Assembly (NCBI RefSeq): GCF_003315205.1
Contig: NZ_QNRR01000010.1
Coordinates: 1 to 64,000 of the forward strand
Direction of reading: 5' to 3'
DNA from: Roseimicrobium gellanilyticum
GTDB taxonomy: Bacteria; Verrucomicrobiota; Verrucomicrobiia; Verrucomicrobiales; Verrucomicrobiaceae
Length of the DNA stretch: 64,000 nt
In this document: in pieces, positions 35,520 to 44,044 of the stretch
Position numbering within the stretch: position 1 is the first letter of the stretch
Layout of the letters: each line of letters starts with the position of its first letter
Position numbers and translations under genes: made by a program
Notes under the pieces: generated by a model
What the model saw: the letters and a program-made list of their open reading frames with translations, nothing else
Told to the model about the DNA's origin: nothing
The model's database searches: none

Positions 35520-36803
35520 TCACGCCCCTTCCACCTTCTTCGATGCATTGATGCCGAAGGAGAGGAAGCCGGCGAGGGTGAAGGCGATGGCGCAGGCGAT
35601 GAAGAGCTCGTTTTGGTCCCCGTTCTTGTCGAAGGTAGCCAGCAACCATCCGGCGAGATTTGCCTGCAGGGCCGCGCCGAAGTTTCCCCACATGTTGGCC
35701 CAGCCAAAGATGGGCGCCACGTTGCGACCGCCCACATCTTGTGCCCAAGCCCATACGGCGGGTAGGCCTGAGTCCGTGGAGAAGACCATGAGGCCAAGAC
35801 ACACGGCAAGCAGCCATGGATTTTGCACCCACAAGCAGGCGATGCACATCGCCGCGGAGACGAAGCGCGTCACGGAAAGAGGAATCAAACGGCCGAGGCG
35901 CAGACCGAAGCGCCGTGTCAGCCAGTCCGTGAGAAGTCCTCCCAGCAGCAGGCCAAAGAGACCGATGAACAGTGTGAGGGTGGAGATGTATCCATTCATC
36001 TCATCACTCAGCTTGCGCACATCGCGCAGGTAGGTGGACATCGAGTTGATCACGAATGCCCAGCCAAAGTTCGTGAGCATTTGGTACGCGCACATGAGCC
36101 AGAGGCTGCGGTCCGTGAGCACGGCCCTCCAGGGGAAGGAGCGACGAGGTGCGCTGGAATCTTCGGTCGGTGCATTCCTTCCCTCATTCAGCAGCGCGCG
36201 TTCGGCCTCGTTGCAGCGGGGATGGGTCTCTGGAGTCTCTCGAAACGTCCACCAAAAGACCAGGGCCACGATGATGCCGGTCAATCCGTAGATCCATCCT
36301 GCCCAGCGCCAGTTGCCCGTGCCGACGATGATGCTCACGGTGATGAGCGGTGCGAGAACAAACCCCAACCTGCCACCGAGCGATACCACCCCGCTGGAAA
36401 ATCCGCGCCAGTTCAGGTGCGCCCAGCGACTCAAGAGGCTGCCGCTGATGGGATAGGCGCCCGCCTCCGCCAATCCACACCCGATGCGCGCCAGCAGGAG
36501 CATCCAGATGCCATTCGCAAATCCTGTGAGAGCGGTGAAAGCGCTCCACGTGACGATCAGGATTGTCATGAGTGTTCGCTTTCCAAAGCGCTCCGCGAGC
36601 CACCCGGCGGGTACCTGAGCCAGTGCATAGGCCCAGAAGAAGGCGCTCTTGATGTGGCTGTTTTGGTCCGGAGTGAGGTGGAGGTCGTTTTTGAACGAGT
36701 CCGAGTCCAGCATCCATGCCAGGCAGGCCCTATCGAGATACATCAAAAACGCCGTCAGCGTCGTGGCGAAGAGCACGGAATGGCGGACGCTGGTGGGGCG
36801 CAT
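35520..36803 (-). CDS. MFS transporter, ACS (anion:cation symporter) type
   Basis: 427 residues with about 12 membrane segments. MFS landmarks are visible: YLDRACLAWM in helix 1, WAYALAQVPAGWLAERFGKR between helices 2 and 3, and RIGCGLAEAGAYPISGSLLS for helices 4 and 5. The ACS family (hexuronate, glucarate and similar acid transporters) shows this arrangement. RLIPLSVTRFVSAAMCIA and VFSTDSGLPAVWAWAQDVGG give the second half. It converges on RidA across a hairpin cluster. A role in uptake of an organic or sugar acid, complementing the SSS symporter, is plausible from the surrounding aldolase and dehydrogenase genes. Confidence 0.88.
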   Translation of the reverse strand: MRPTSVRHSVLFATTLTAFLMYLDRACLAWMLDSDSFKNDLHLTPDQNSHIKSAFFWAYALAQVPAGWLAERFGKRTLMTILIVTWSAFTALTGFANGIWMLLLARIGCGLAEAGAYPISGSLLSRWAHLNWRGFSSGVVSLGGRLGFVLAPLITVSIIVGTGNWRWAGWIYGLTGIIVALVFWWTFRETPETHPRCNEAERALLNEGRNAPTEDSSAPRRSFPWRAVLTDRSLWLMCAYQMLTNFGWAFVINSMSTYLRDVRKLSDEMNGYISTLTLFIGLFGLLLGGLLTDWLTRRFGLRLGRLIPLSVTRFVSAAMCIACLWVQNPWLLAVCLGLMVFSTDSGLPAVWAWAQDVGGRNVAPIFGWANMWGNFGAALQANLAGWLLATFDKNGDQNELFIACAIAFTLAGFLSFGINASKKVEGA

Positions 36804-36979
36804 GTGGGAGGGCGGGCTGGCTTGACTGGGGTTTTGGGTCCGGTGCGGAGCAGACTAACGCGCTGCCACGGAAAGGTTTCCGCAGCACCATCGCGGCCAA
36901 ATACGTTTTTCCTCACTTGAAACTTGGCCGGGAGCCCCCGAAATTTCCGGATTGAAACAATAGTACTCAAACACGCGAG

Positions 36980-37300
36980 ATGAATTGGTATTACTCCATT
37001 GAAGGACGCGCCCACGGCCCCGTGGATGACCAGTATCTGGCGGAATTGGCTTCGAACGACACGGTAGGCGGAGAGACGCTCATATGGCATCCCGCCATGT
37101 CCGGCTGGGAGCCGGTGTGGAAGGCGAAGCCGGAAATCGTCGCCCATCTGAGTAATGCGGACCTTGCCCAGAAAGCCCGCGGTACCACAGACCGCATCCC
37201 GATTGCCGGGCTGGAGGGGCAGGGGGATGGCAAAGGAGAAGAGGCGCCCCGGAGCGGAGGGCTTTTTGGAAGGCTTTTCGGCCGCATGCGGAAGAAGTGA
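36980..37300 (+). CDS. GYF_2 domain protein
   Basis: 106 residues. The N-terminal 50 or so form a GYF_2 fold: NWYYSIEGRAHGPVDDQYL, LIWHPAMSGWEPV, with the aromatic and Gly-Pro positions of the family. Such domains are thought to bind proline-rich peptides. The rest is a charged linker ending in the basic, glycine-rich LFGRLFGRMRKK, which may be an amphipathic membrane-binding tail. No membrane helix or signal is visible. It is an isolated gene upstream of rpsA. The fold is clear, the role is not. Confidence 0.75.
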   Translation: MNWYYSIEGRAHGPVDDQYLAELASNDTVGGETLIWHPAMSGWEPVWKAKPEIVAHLSNADLAQKARGTTDRIPIAGLEGQGDGKGEEAPRSGGLFGRLFGRMRKK

Positions 37301-37351
37301 GACGTGCCTGCGCTGGTACGCCAGACCGTGCATTTTCAGGATGGAAATCCC

Positions 37352-37438
37352 TTGCCTTTTCCCCCAGGCAACCTGACACTGCCTGCCCGCTTCTTCTGTC
37401 CGGCCTCCAACCTCATGCCTGAAGCGGGCTCAAGGCAG
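37352..37438 (+). promoter_or_regulatory. Structured leader upstream of rpsA
   Basis: A first hairpin pairs TTGCCT (37352-37357) with AGGCAA (37366-37371). A second, larger one pairs CTGCC (37379-37383) with GGCAG (37434-37438) and GCCCGCTTC (37385-37393) with GAAGCGGGC (37421-37429) around a 27-base loop. It ends 63 bases before the rpsA start. In gamma-proteobacteria S1 represses its own translation through a folded leader; whether this region does so here is inference. Confidence 0.45.
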
Positions 37439-37501
37439 GACAGGCGTGCTACCCACGGGTCGCATTGAGTTGTTAAACCGTACAAACCCAAGCACATACT
37501 A

Positions 37502-39175
37502 ATGAGCGCTACGCTCGCGGAAATGATCGCTGGATCGTTCCGCCCCCTGCACGAAGGATCCATTGTCAAAGGCAGGATCCTTGAAATCAAGCCGCAAATC
37601 GTCCTCGTGGACATCGGCTACAAGTCCGAGGGAGCCATCCCTTCCAATGAATTCGAAGACGAGGATATCCACGTCGGTGATGAAGTGGAAGTGCTCCTCG
37701 AGCGCCTCGAAAACGATGAGGGCATGGTTGTCCTCTCGAAGGAAAAGGCCGCCCACAAGCAGAACTGGGACAAGATTTACCGCGTGTTCCTCGACGGTGG
37801 TCTGGTCAAGGGCAAGGTGAAGTCCGTCGTCAAGGGCGGTCTCATGGTCAACGTGGGCGTGGAAGCTTTCCTTCCCGGCTCGCAGATCGACATCATCCCG
37901 CCAAAGGATCTCAACGAGTACGTCGGCAAGGTGTACGAGTTCAAGATCGTCAAGGTCAACGACGAGCGCAAGAACATCGTCCTCAGCCGCCGCGAAGTCA
38001 TCGAAGCCGAGCGCGCCGAACAGCGCCAGCGCTTCCTTGAGAGCGTTCGCCCCGGCGACCGCGTCGAAGGTCAGGTCAAGAACATCACCGACTTCGGTGC
38101 CTTCATCGACCTCAATGGCATGGACGGTCTGCTTCACATCACCGACATGACGTGGGGCCGCCTGAACCATCCTTCCGAGCTTCTCTCCATCGGCCAGAAG
38201 GTCGAGGTGCAGATCCTCGAAGTGAACCGCGAGAAGGAACGTGTCAGCCTTGGCATGAAGCAGCTCCAGGCCAACCCCTGGGACAACATCGAAGGCCGCT
38301 ACCCCGTCGGCACCCGCGTGCACGGCAAGGTCACCAAGCTCGTCGCCTACGGCGCGTTCGTGGAGATCGAAGAAGGTGTGGAAGGTCTCATCCACGTGTC
38401 CGAACTCTCCTGGACGAAGCGCATCGCGCGTCCGTCCGATGTCCTCACGGTCGGCCAGACGGTCGATGCGGTGGTGCTCGGCATCAGCAAGGAAGAGCGC
38501 AAGATCTCCCTCGGCGTGCGTCAGCTCGACAGCAATCCCTGGGACGATATCGACAACCGCTTCCCCATCGGCAGCCGCATCAAGGGCAAGGTTCGCAACC
38601 TTACCGCCTACGGCGCCTTCGTGGAGCTGGAAGAAGGTATCGACGGCATGGTTCACGTCTCCGACCTGAGCTGGACCCGCAAGATCAACCATCCTTCCGA
38701 AATGCTCAAGAAGGGCCAGGAAGTGGAAGCCACCATCCTCGAGATCGACAAGACCAACCAGCGCATCAGCCTGGGCATCAAGCAGATCGAAGACGATCCG
38801 TGGAGCAAAATCGACGAACGCTTCAAGGTGGGCGACCTCGTCAAGGGCCGTGTGGCGAAGATCGCCAGCTTCGGCGCCTTCGTGGAACTCGAGGACGACA
38901 TCGACGGCCTCGTGCACATCAGCCAGCTCAGCGAAGATCACGTGGCCAAGGTCAAGGACGTGCTCAACGTCGGCGACGAAGTGGAAGCCCGCGTCATCAA
39001 GGTGGACAAGGTCGAGCGTCGCATCGGTCTCTCCATCAAGGCGGTCAACTACGACGAAGAGTCCCTCAAGAAGGAAAGCCAGGCCTTCGAATCCCTGCGC
39101 CCCAGCACCGACCTCGTCGGCCTGGAGCAGGCGTTCAAGTTCGCGACGGAAGAATACCGTCCGGGCCAGGGCTAA
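37502..39175 (+). CDS. rpsA: 30S ribosomal protein S1
   Basis: 557 residues, the standard length for a six-domain S1. It binds mRNA with S1 (OB-fold) domains and helps the 30S subunit start on structured or weakly Shine-Dalgarno-led messages. The repeats are visible as successive blocks GSIVKGRILEIKPQIVLVDI, GLVKGKVKSVVKGGLMVNV, DRVEGQVKNITDFGAFIDL, TRVHGKVTKLVAYGAFVEI, SRIKGKVRNLTAYGAFVEL and DLVKGRVAKIASFGAFVEL. Each of the later ones is followed by GxVHxS-type strands such as DGLVHISQLSEDH. It starts at ATG 37502, within four bases of the upstream CATACT, so the leader is long. A terminator follows at 39242. Confidence 0.96.
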   Translation: MSATLAEMIAGSFRPLHEGSIVKGRILEIKPQIVLVDIGYKSEGAIPSNEFEDEDIHVGDEVEVLLERLENDEGMVVLSKEKAAHKQNWDKIYRVFLDGGLVKGKVKSVVKGGLMVNVGVEAFLPGSQIDIIPPKDLNEYVGKVYEFKIVKVNDERKNIVLSRREVIEAERAEQRQRFLESVRPGDRVEGQVKNITDFGAFIDLNGMDGLLHITDMTWGRLNHPSELLSIGQKVEVQILEVNREKERVSLGMKQLQANPWDNIEGRYPVGTRVHGKVTKLVAYGAFVEIEEGVEGLIHVSELSWTKRIARPSDVLTVGQTVDAVVLGISKEERKISLGVRQLDSNPWDDIDNRFPIGSRIKGKVRNLTAYGAFVELEEGIDGMVHVSDLSWTRKINHPSEMLKKGQEVEATILEIDKTNQRISLGIKQIEDDPWSKIDERFKVGDLVKGRVAKIASFGAFVELEDDIDGLVHISQLSEDHVAKVKDVLNVGDEVEARVIKVDKVERRIGLSIKAVNYDEESLKKESQAFESLRPSTDLVGLEQAFKFATEEYRPGQG

Positions 39176-39241
39176 GCTCAAGCTTCGGCTGCAGCCACAA
39201 GAACATTACCGAGGGCCGGGTCACACCGGCCGCACAAAAGA

Positions 39242-39267
39242 GGAGTCCCGAAAGGGGCTCCTTTTTT
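39242..39267 (+). terminator. Rho-independent terminator after rpsA
   Basis: Stem GGAGTCCC (39242-39249) / GGGGCTCC (39254-39261) with one G-T pair and a GAAA tetraloop, followed by six T (39262-39267). It lies about 66 bases after the rpsA stop. Confidence 0.88.
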
Positions 39268-39366
39268 GTTTTGTAGGGCAGAATAAGTGGCTCGCAAAAC
39301 TTGGGTTCCCATCGCTTCACTGCTTGCTCGCTTGTCAGGTGTTGCGGAGTTGCCTACGATCTGGAT

Positions 39367-39864
39367 ATGTCGAATAGAAGCCTTGCTGTGGTCACAGCTG
39401 TCATCGCAATCGTCGTGATTGTTGGTGCGCTCGTCTCACCGGGATGTGGTTCGCAGCTTTCTCCTGTATCACCAAGACTGGCTGCGGAATCCGCGATGAA
39501 GAGATTTGCGTTGATGATTGCTCAACTCACCCCGGAGCAGCGAAAAGATCTGGTAGCGATCCAACAACTCAAGAATCTGGAAAACAGGCTGGATGGTTGG
39601 GATGGATTCCGATCCATGAGTTGGAGCCATGTGGAGTGGGAAAGGAGTACACGGCCTAGATTCGACTATGTCATGCATCAAAACACGGCGGGCATTTCAG
39701 ATGATGAGGCGATCCTAATCGCAACTCCTTGTGGAATTCGAATCAAAGACGGCGAGTTCGCCAGGGTGGCGCTTACTCATGCGTTGGAAACCATCCACAT
39801 TCCCGATACCGAATTTCACGAGCGCATCCTGCGGCAGTCCAAATCGCTGGACGGAATCCCGTAG
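39367..39864 (+). CDS. Hypothetical exported or membrane-anchored protein
   Basis: 165 residues from ATG 39367; the frame extends upstream, but this start is followed directly by a hydrophobic helix (VVTAVIAIVVIVGALVS) and PGCGS, which may be a lipoprotein cysteine or simply a membrane anchor. The mature part is polar with a helical segment (LMIAQLTPEQRKDLVAIQQL) and YVMHQNTAGISDDEAILIAT. No family is recognised. Base composition is lower in GC than the surrounding genes. It lies alone, 190 bases after rpsA and 137 before the next small membrane protein. Confidence 0.5.
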   Translation: MSNRSLAVVTAVIAIVVIVGALVSPGCGSQLSPVSPRLAAESAMKRFALMIAQLTPEQRKDLVAIQQLKNLENRLDGWDGFRSMSWSHVEWERSTRPRFDYVMHQNTAGISDDEAILIATPCGIRIKDGEFARVALTHALETIHIPDTEFHERILRQSKSLDGIP

Positions 39865-40001
39865 TAGCCGCGGCCAAGGTGTTTTCCGAGTGGCCTCATC
39901 TATTTCGTTAGGTGATGAGCCTTTCCGATGCTGATTTTGGAAAACTTGCGAACGTTTCGGTGCCGCTACAATCAGAGAGTTTCCGCATCCAGCACGCATC
40001 A

Positions 40002-40352
40002 ATGCGCCTTTCAAAAGTCATTCTCCTGCATCAGGTGATTGTCGCCTGCACGCTGGCGGCACTGGTGATCGTGTCGGGATACCGTACCCTCACACATTGG
40101 CCGCGGTTTGAGTTGGTGAGTTATCTGGCGGCCGGTGTTGCCATTGTGTGTTTAGTCCGGATGCCTCGTCGCAATCACCTTCCACCGGATTCATCAGAGT
40201 TCGCCTTTGCCATGACGTTGCTGGCCTTTTGCATCTGGAGAGGCGGAGCACCTTGGACAGGTAATGAAGGGAACTGGGAGGTTGCGATCCTCTTTGGAGG
40301 CGCTGGGCTTCTATGGCTGGGCTCCAGATGGATGGCTCTGCGATGTTCTTAG
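40002..40352 (+). CDS. Small membrane protein, function unknown
   Basis: 116 residues from ATG 40002. Three to four hydrophobic segments are visible: about 6-26 (VILLHQVIVACTLAALVIVSG), 38-54 (LVSYLAAGVAIVCLV), 66-84 (FAFAMTLLAFCIWRG) and 92-108 (VAILFGGAGLLWLGSRW). There is no conserved motif that I recognise. It converges on the zinc-ribbon protease gene across 48 bases. Confidence 0.5.
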   Translation: MRLSKVILLHQVIVACTLAALVIVSGYRTLTHWPRFELVSYLAAGVAIVCLVRMPRRNHLPPDSSEFAFAMTLLAFCIWRGGAPWTGNEGNWEVAILFGGAGLLWLGSRWMALRCS

Positions 40353-40400
40353 AAAGCCGGGTCGTTGTAGTGGACGGTGCGTACCGACTCATTTCCTCGC

Positions 40401-41891
40401 TCATCTCGGGATCAACACCAGCACCGTGGCGGACTTCACCTTCTCGATGGTGGTGCTGGCATCCGCTGGATTGGCTGGTACCGGGACCTTGAGAAGCGCT
40501 TTCGCGGCAGTGGTCGATTCGATCAATGCTCGGGCGACGGTGCTTTTCACCGCATAGTTCACGTTTTGAGCTTCGGAGGGATCAAAGGCCGAGCGCACCA
40601 CACCGATCACCCATCCACTCTGCAGATGCACGAGTGCACCTCCGGAGTTGCCGGGCTGCACAGGCACGGAGATTTGGTAGCTTGAAGCCTCGTCTCGTGC
40701 CCCCTTCAGACTGCTCACCGTGCCATCCGTAAACTTGGGCTCCACCCCCTGAAGGGTGGGGCGCGGATAGCCAACCGTGAATACGCTCGCGCCAAGTGTT
40801 GCCTGTCCGTCGCTCAGAGGAAGCCATTCTGGGGCCGCGCCGGAGGTCTTCAGCAGGGCGAGGTCTGCCTTCGGATCCGTCTTCATCACGTGGGCCTTGA
40901 GGATTTCACCGGATGCGGTGCGGATGTCCACTTCAGTCACGTTGTCCACCACATGGTGGTTGGTCAGCAGCCAGCCGTCGCTGGAGACGAAGAAGCCACT
41001 GCCCATGGAGGAATAGTTCGCCAGCAGACCGAGAGTTTGTCCCTGTCCCTCGTTCCCGCGCCGGCGCTCCATACTGCCGTAAAAGGTCTTGGCGAAGTCC
41101 TCTGCAGAGCGTGACCCGAAGAACTTTCTCAGCACCGGACTTGCGGTAATCTTCTTGATGAGGCTTTGCTCCATGAATCCGGGGAGGTCTGAGGGCAGCT
41201 GACCGGAGTTGAAGGCTTCAACCGCCTCGTCATAGACCTTTTCCATGGCGGTGAGGAGTTCGCCAGCCACCGTATCATCGCCCCCGCAGAACTGCAGGCT
41301 CAGAAAGTTGCGGAGTTCCGTGCGCTTCGCTTCCTTGGCCTTCTCCGCCTTCTCCTGCGCGGCGAGCTCCTCACGAATGGCCTCCTTCTCGCGGGCGGCG
41401 TCCATGCGGGCCATCTCTTTGAGCCCGGAGGCTTCACCTTCGACGTGTTCCACATACTTGATGCAGAAGTGCACCGCCACGCCAATCAGCACGATTGCGC
41501 CCACCACGATGCCAGCCAGCATGAGCTTTGCCTTGGTCTCCTCTCTGGCGGTATCTTCTGCCGTAGGGTGCCGGTACTGTGGTTGCCCAGGACGCTGTGG
41601 TCCCGGGTGGCGTGCCTGGGGATGGGGCGTATGAGCTTGCTGGGGCGGTCGTCCGGTGGGCCTCTGGGGCTGCTGAGGGTGCGATGGTTGGGGTTGTGAC
41701 CGGTGCTGTTGTTGCTGTGGCGGAGAGGCTGCCTTCGGCTGCACCAGGGTGGCCGTGGGTATCTCCGGCTCCGGCAGGGCTCCGAGCTGGAAGGCCTGGC
41801 CGCAGGCGGGGCAGCGCACCTGGGCGCCGGCGTGGGAGGCATCCATCTGTAGCATGGCCTGGCAGAATGGGCAGGCGAAGTTCGCGATCAT
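40401..41891 (-). CDS. Zinc-ribbon, membrane-anchored trypsin-like serine protease
   Basis: 496 residues in four parts. Residues 1-35 form a zinc ribbon with C7-x2-C10 and C27-x2-C30 (FACPFCQAM, VRCPACGQAF). About 50-110 is a Pro/Gln/His-rich linker, and 123-143 is a membrane helix (LMLAGIVVGAIVLIGVAV). After a coiled-coil-like, Ala/Glu/Lys-rich segment (about 155-195) comes an S1C trypsin fold with the full triad: H313 (LLTNHHVV), D343 (DPKADLALLK) and S416 (VQPGNSGGAL). With the ribbon on the cytoplasmic side and the protease outside, it resembles a DegP-type protease without a PDZ domain. It stands alone, converging on a small membrane gene. Confidence 0.85.
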   Translation of the reverse strand: MIANFACPFCQAMLQMDASHAGAQVRCPACGQAFQLGALPEPEIPTATLVQPKAASPPQQQQHRSQPQPSHPQQPQRPTGRPPQQAHTPHPQARHPGPQRPGQPQYRHPTAEDTAREETKAKLMLAGIVVGAIVLIGVAVHFCIKYVEHVEGEASGLKEMARMDAAREKEAIREELAAQEKAEKAKEAKRTELRNFLSLQFCGGDDTVAGELLTAMEKVYDEAVEAFNSGQLPSDLPGFMEQSLIKKITASPVLRKFFGSRSAEDFAKTFYGSMERRRGNEGQGQTLGLLANYSSMGSGFFVSSDGWLLTNHHVVDNVTEVDIRTASGEILKAHVMKTDPKADLALLKTSGAAPEWLPLSDGQATLGASVFTVGYPRPTLQGVEPKFTDGTVSSLKGARDEASSYQISVPVQPGNSGGALVHLQSGWVIGVVRSAFDPSEAQNVNYAVKSTVARALIESTTAAKALLKVPVPANPADASTTIEKVKSATVLVLIPR

Positions 41892-42143
41892 GGCGGCTGG
41901 TCAGGTGATGACGAGGGACAGGAACGTATTTTTCCAAGCCGTGGTGGCCCGGCAAGCCGAGGCTAAGCGGCGTCCTTAGTAAACCACAAGCAAGAATTTT
42001 TGTTCCATGGAAGAATGCGAACGTTTTGCACCGTTTTCTTCCGCCCTCATTGCTCCGGTTGAGGGCTTGTTCCTGTACCCAAACCCCATCCTTGCCAAAA
42101 CCTCCACTCCCGCTTCAATCACCGGCGGTACTTCCAAGTCATC

Positions 42144-43838
42144 ATGAAACGTCTCCTTCTTTTCACCTCACTCCTCGCGGCAGCAGCCGGTTCGCTTCAC
42201 GCGGACGTCAAGCTGGCCAGCGTGTTCACGGACAACATGGTGCTCCAGCGCGGCAAGCCCGTCGCGGTCTGGGGCAGTGCAGACGCGGGTGAGGAGGTGT
42301 CTGTATCCTTTGCCGGCCAGAGCAAGAAGGCCACGGCGGACAAAGACGGCGCGTGGAAGGTGGCGTTGGACAAGCTCGAAGCCAGTGCCGAAGGCCGCGA
42401 CTTTGCGGTGAAGGGCAAGAACGAGGTGACCCTGAAGAACGTTGTCGTGGGTGAAGTCTGGATCTGCTCCGGCCAGTCGAACATGCAGTGGTCCGTGAAG
42501 GCCTCGCTCGACCCGGACAAGGAAATTGCGGAAGCCAAGCATCCCAACATCCGCCTCTTCACTGTCCCGAACGTCGCCAAGGATGAACCGCAGAAGGTGG
42601 TGGAAGGGACTAAAGGCTGGCTCGTCTGCAGTCCTGAGACCATCCCCAGCTTTTCCGCCGTGGGCTACTTCTTCGGTCGGGAACTTCAGGCGAAGCTCGA
42701 CGTGCCCATCGGCCTCATCAATACCTCCTGGGGCGGCACCCGTGCGGAGGCCTGGACCAGCAAGCCTGCGCTGGAAGCCTCTCCCTCGCTGAAGGCGATC
42801 ATCGCAGGATGGGACGAGTTCTTCAAAACCTACGATGCCGCCAAGGCCAAGGAGCAGTATGAAGCTGCCGCCAAGGTGCAGAAGGATAAGATTGCGCAAA
42901 TCAAAGAAGAGAATGCCAAGCCCGGTGCCGCACAGAAGCCTGTGCCGAATGCACCTGGTGCCTTCCAGGATCAGACCAAGTCCCAGCATCGCCCCGCAGT
43001 GCTGTTCAATGCGATGATTGCCCCGCTGGTGCCTTACACCGTGAAGGGTGCCATCTGGTACCAGGGGGAGTCGAACCAACGCCGTGCCGAGCAGTACCAG
43101 ACGCTTCTGCCCACGATGATCAAAGACTGGCGCAAGCAGTGGAGCGATGACTTCAGCTTCTATATTGTACAGCTCGCGGGCTTCGGCCCCAGCGGTCCGA
43201 AACCGATTGGTACACCTGATGCCTGGGCAGAACTGCAGTGGGGGCAATTCCTCACTGCCATCAAGACTCCGAAGTGCGGCCTCGCGGTGACGAATGACAT
43301 TGGCGATGAAAAAGACATTCATCCGAAGAACAAGCAGGACGTCGGTCGCCGGCTTGCCCGCCAGGCTCTGGTGAAAGACTACAAGGTGAAAGATCTCCTC
43401 TCGGGTGGCCCCGTGTATGCCGGTGCTGATGTCACGGGTGCCAAGGTCGTGGTGAACTTCAGCAATGCCGAGGGACTCAAGGCTCGCGATGGTGGTGAGA
43501 TCAAAGGCTTCATCATCTGCGGCGAAGATCGCGTGTGGAAACCCGCGAAGGCCAGGGTGTTCGCCGGTCGCCCGCAGGTGCATGTCTCCAGCGAGGAAGT
43601 GAAGAATCCCGTCGCGGTGCGTTACGCTTGGGCCGGATGGATTCCTGAAGCGAATCTTGTGAACAAGGACGGTCTGCCCACGGGTGTCTTCCGTTCGGAC
43701 AAGTTCGATCTCTCGACCAAGGGAGTGCTGAATCCTTTCACGGAAAATCAGCCTGTGCCCGCTCCCGCCTCCGCCAAAAAGGAGGAGGTGCGTCCTGCTG
43801 AACCTGCCAAGAAGCCCGCGACCGAGTCCCGGTCCTAG
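42144..43838 (+). CDS. Sialate O-acetylesterase family protein (second copy)
   Basis: 564 residues with a signal peptide (MKRLLLFTSLLAAAAGSLHA). It is a secreted carbohydrate esterase removing O-acetyl groups. The nucleophile motif SGQSNMQW has Ser at 112. LINTSWGGTRAEAW is the oxyanion-site block, WYQGESNQRRA a further family block, and DIGDEKDIHPKNKQDV carries the catalytic Asp/His. It is the same family and layout as the gene at 16752 but clearly diverged. A Pro/Ala/Lys-rich tail (about 535-564) is extra. It stands alone; the preceding 252 bases hold no gene. Confidence 0.9.
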   Translation: MKRLLLFTSLLAAAAGSLHADVKLASVFTDNMVLQRGKPVAVWGSADAGEEVSVSFAGQSKKATADKDGAWKVALDKLEASAEGRDFAVKGKNEVTLKNVVVGEVWICSGQSNMQWSVKASLDPDKEIAEAKHPNIRLFTVPNVAKDEPQKVVEGTKGWLVCSPETIPSFSAVGYFFGRELQAKLDVPIGLINTSWGGTRAEAWTSKPALEASPSLKAIIAGWDEFFKTYDAAKAKEQYEAAAKVQKDKIAQIKEENAKPGAAQKPVPNAPGAFQDQTKSQHRPAVLFNAMIAPLVPYTVKGAIWYQGESNQRRAEQYQTLLPTMIKDWRKQWSDDFSFYIVQLAGFGPSGPKPIGTPDAWAELQWGQFLTAIKTPKCGLAVTNDIGDEKDIHPKNKQDVGRRLARQALVKDYKVKDLLSGGPVYAGADVTGAKVVVNFSNAEGLKARDGGEIKGFIICGEDRVWKPAKARVFAGRPQVHVSSEEVKNPVAVRYAWAGWIPEANLVNKDGLPTGVFRSDKFDLSTKGVLNPFTENQPVPAPASAKKEEVRPAEPAKKPATESRS

Positions 43839-44044
43839 GCATTGAAGCCTGTCGCTGCCCCTAGGGGTCCCGTCTGCATGACGGGATACGCTCCGGGGCG
43901 GCAAGGCACGCAACACAGCGGAGCCTGCAGTGTCTCGGCCGAAGAGCTGCAAATCTCCGCGGGGCGAAGGTCCGAGTTTTTGAGGCAAGGATCGCAACCT
44001 TTGCAGCGAGCCGGAGTGGCTCCTGTGATAGGTTTCATCACCTG

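Noticed and set aside
37499-39181. 560-residue open frame on the minus strand over rpsA
   Set aside because: It is a shadow of the S1 coding sequence caused by codon bias; the plus strand shows six clear S1 domains.
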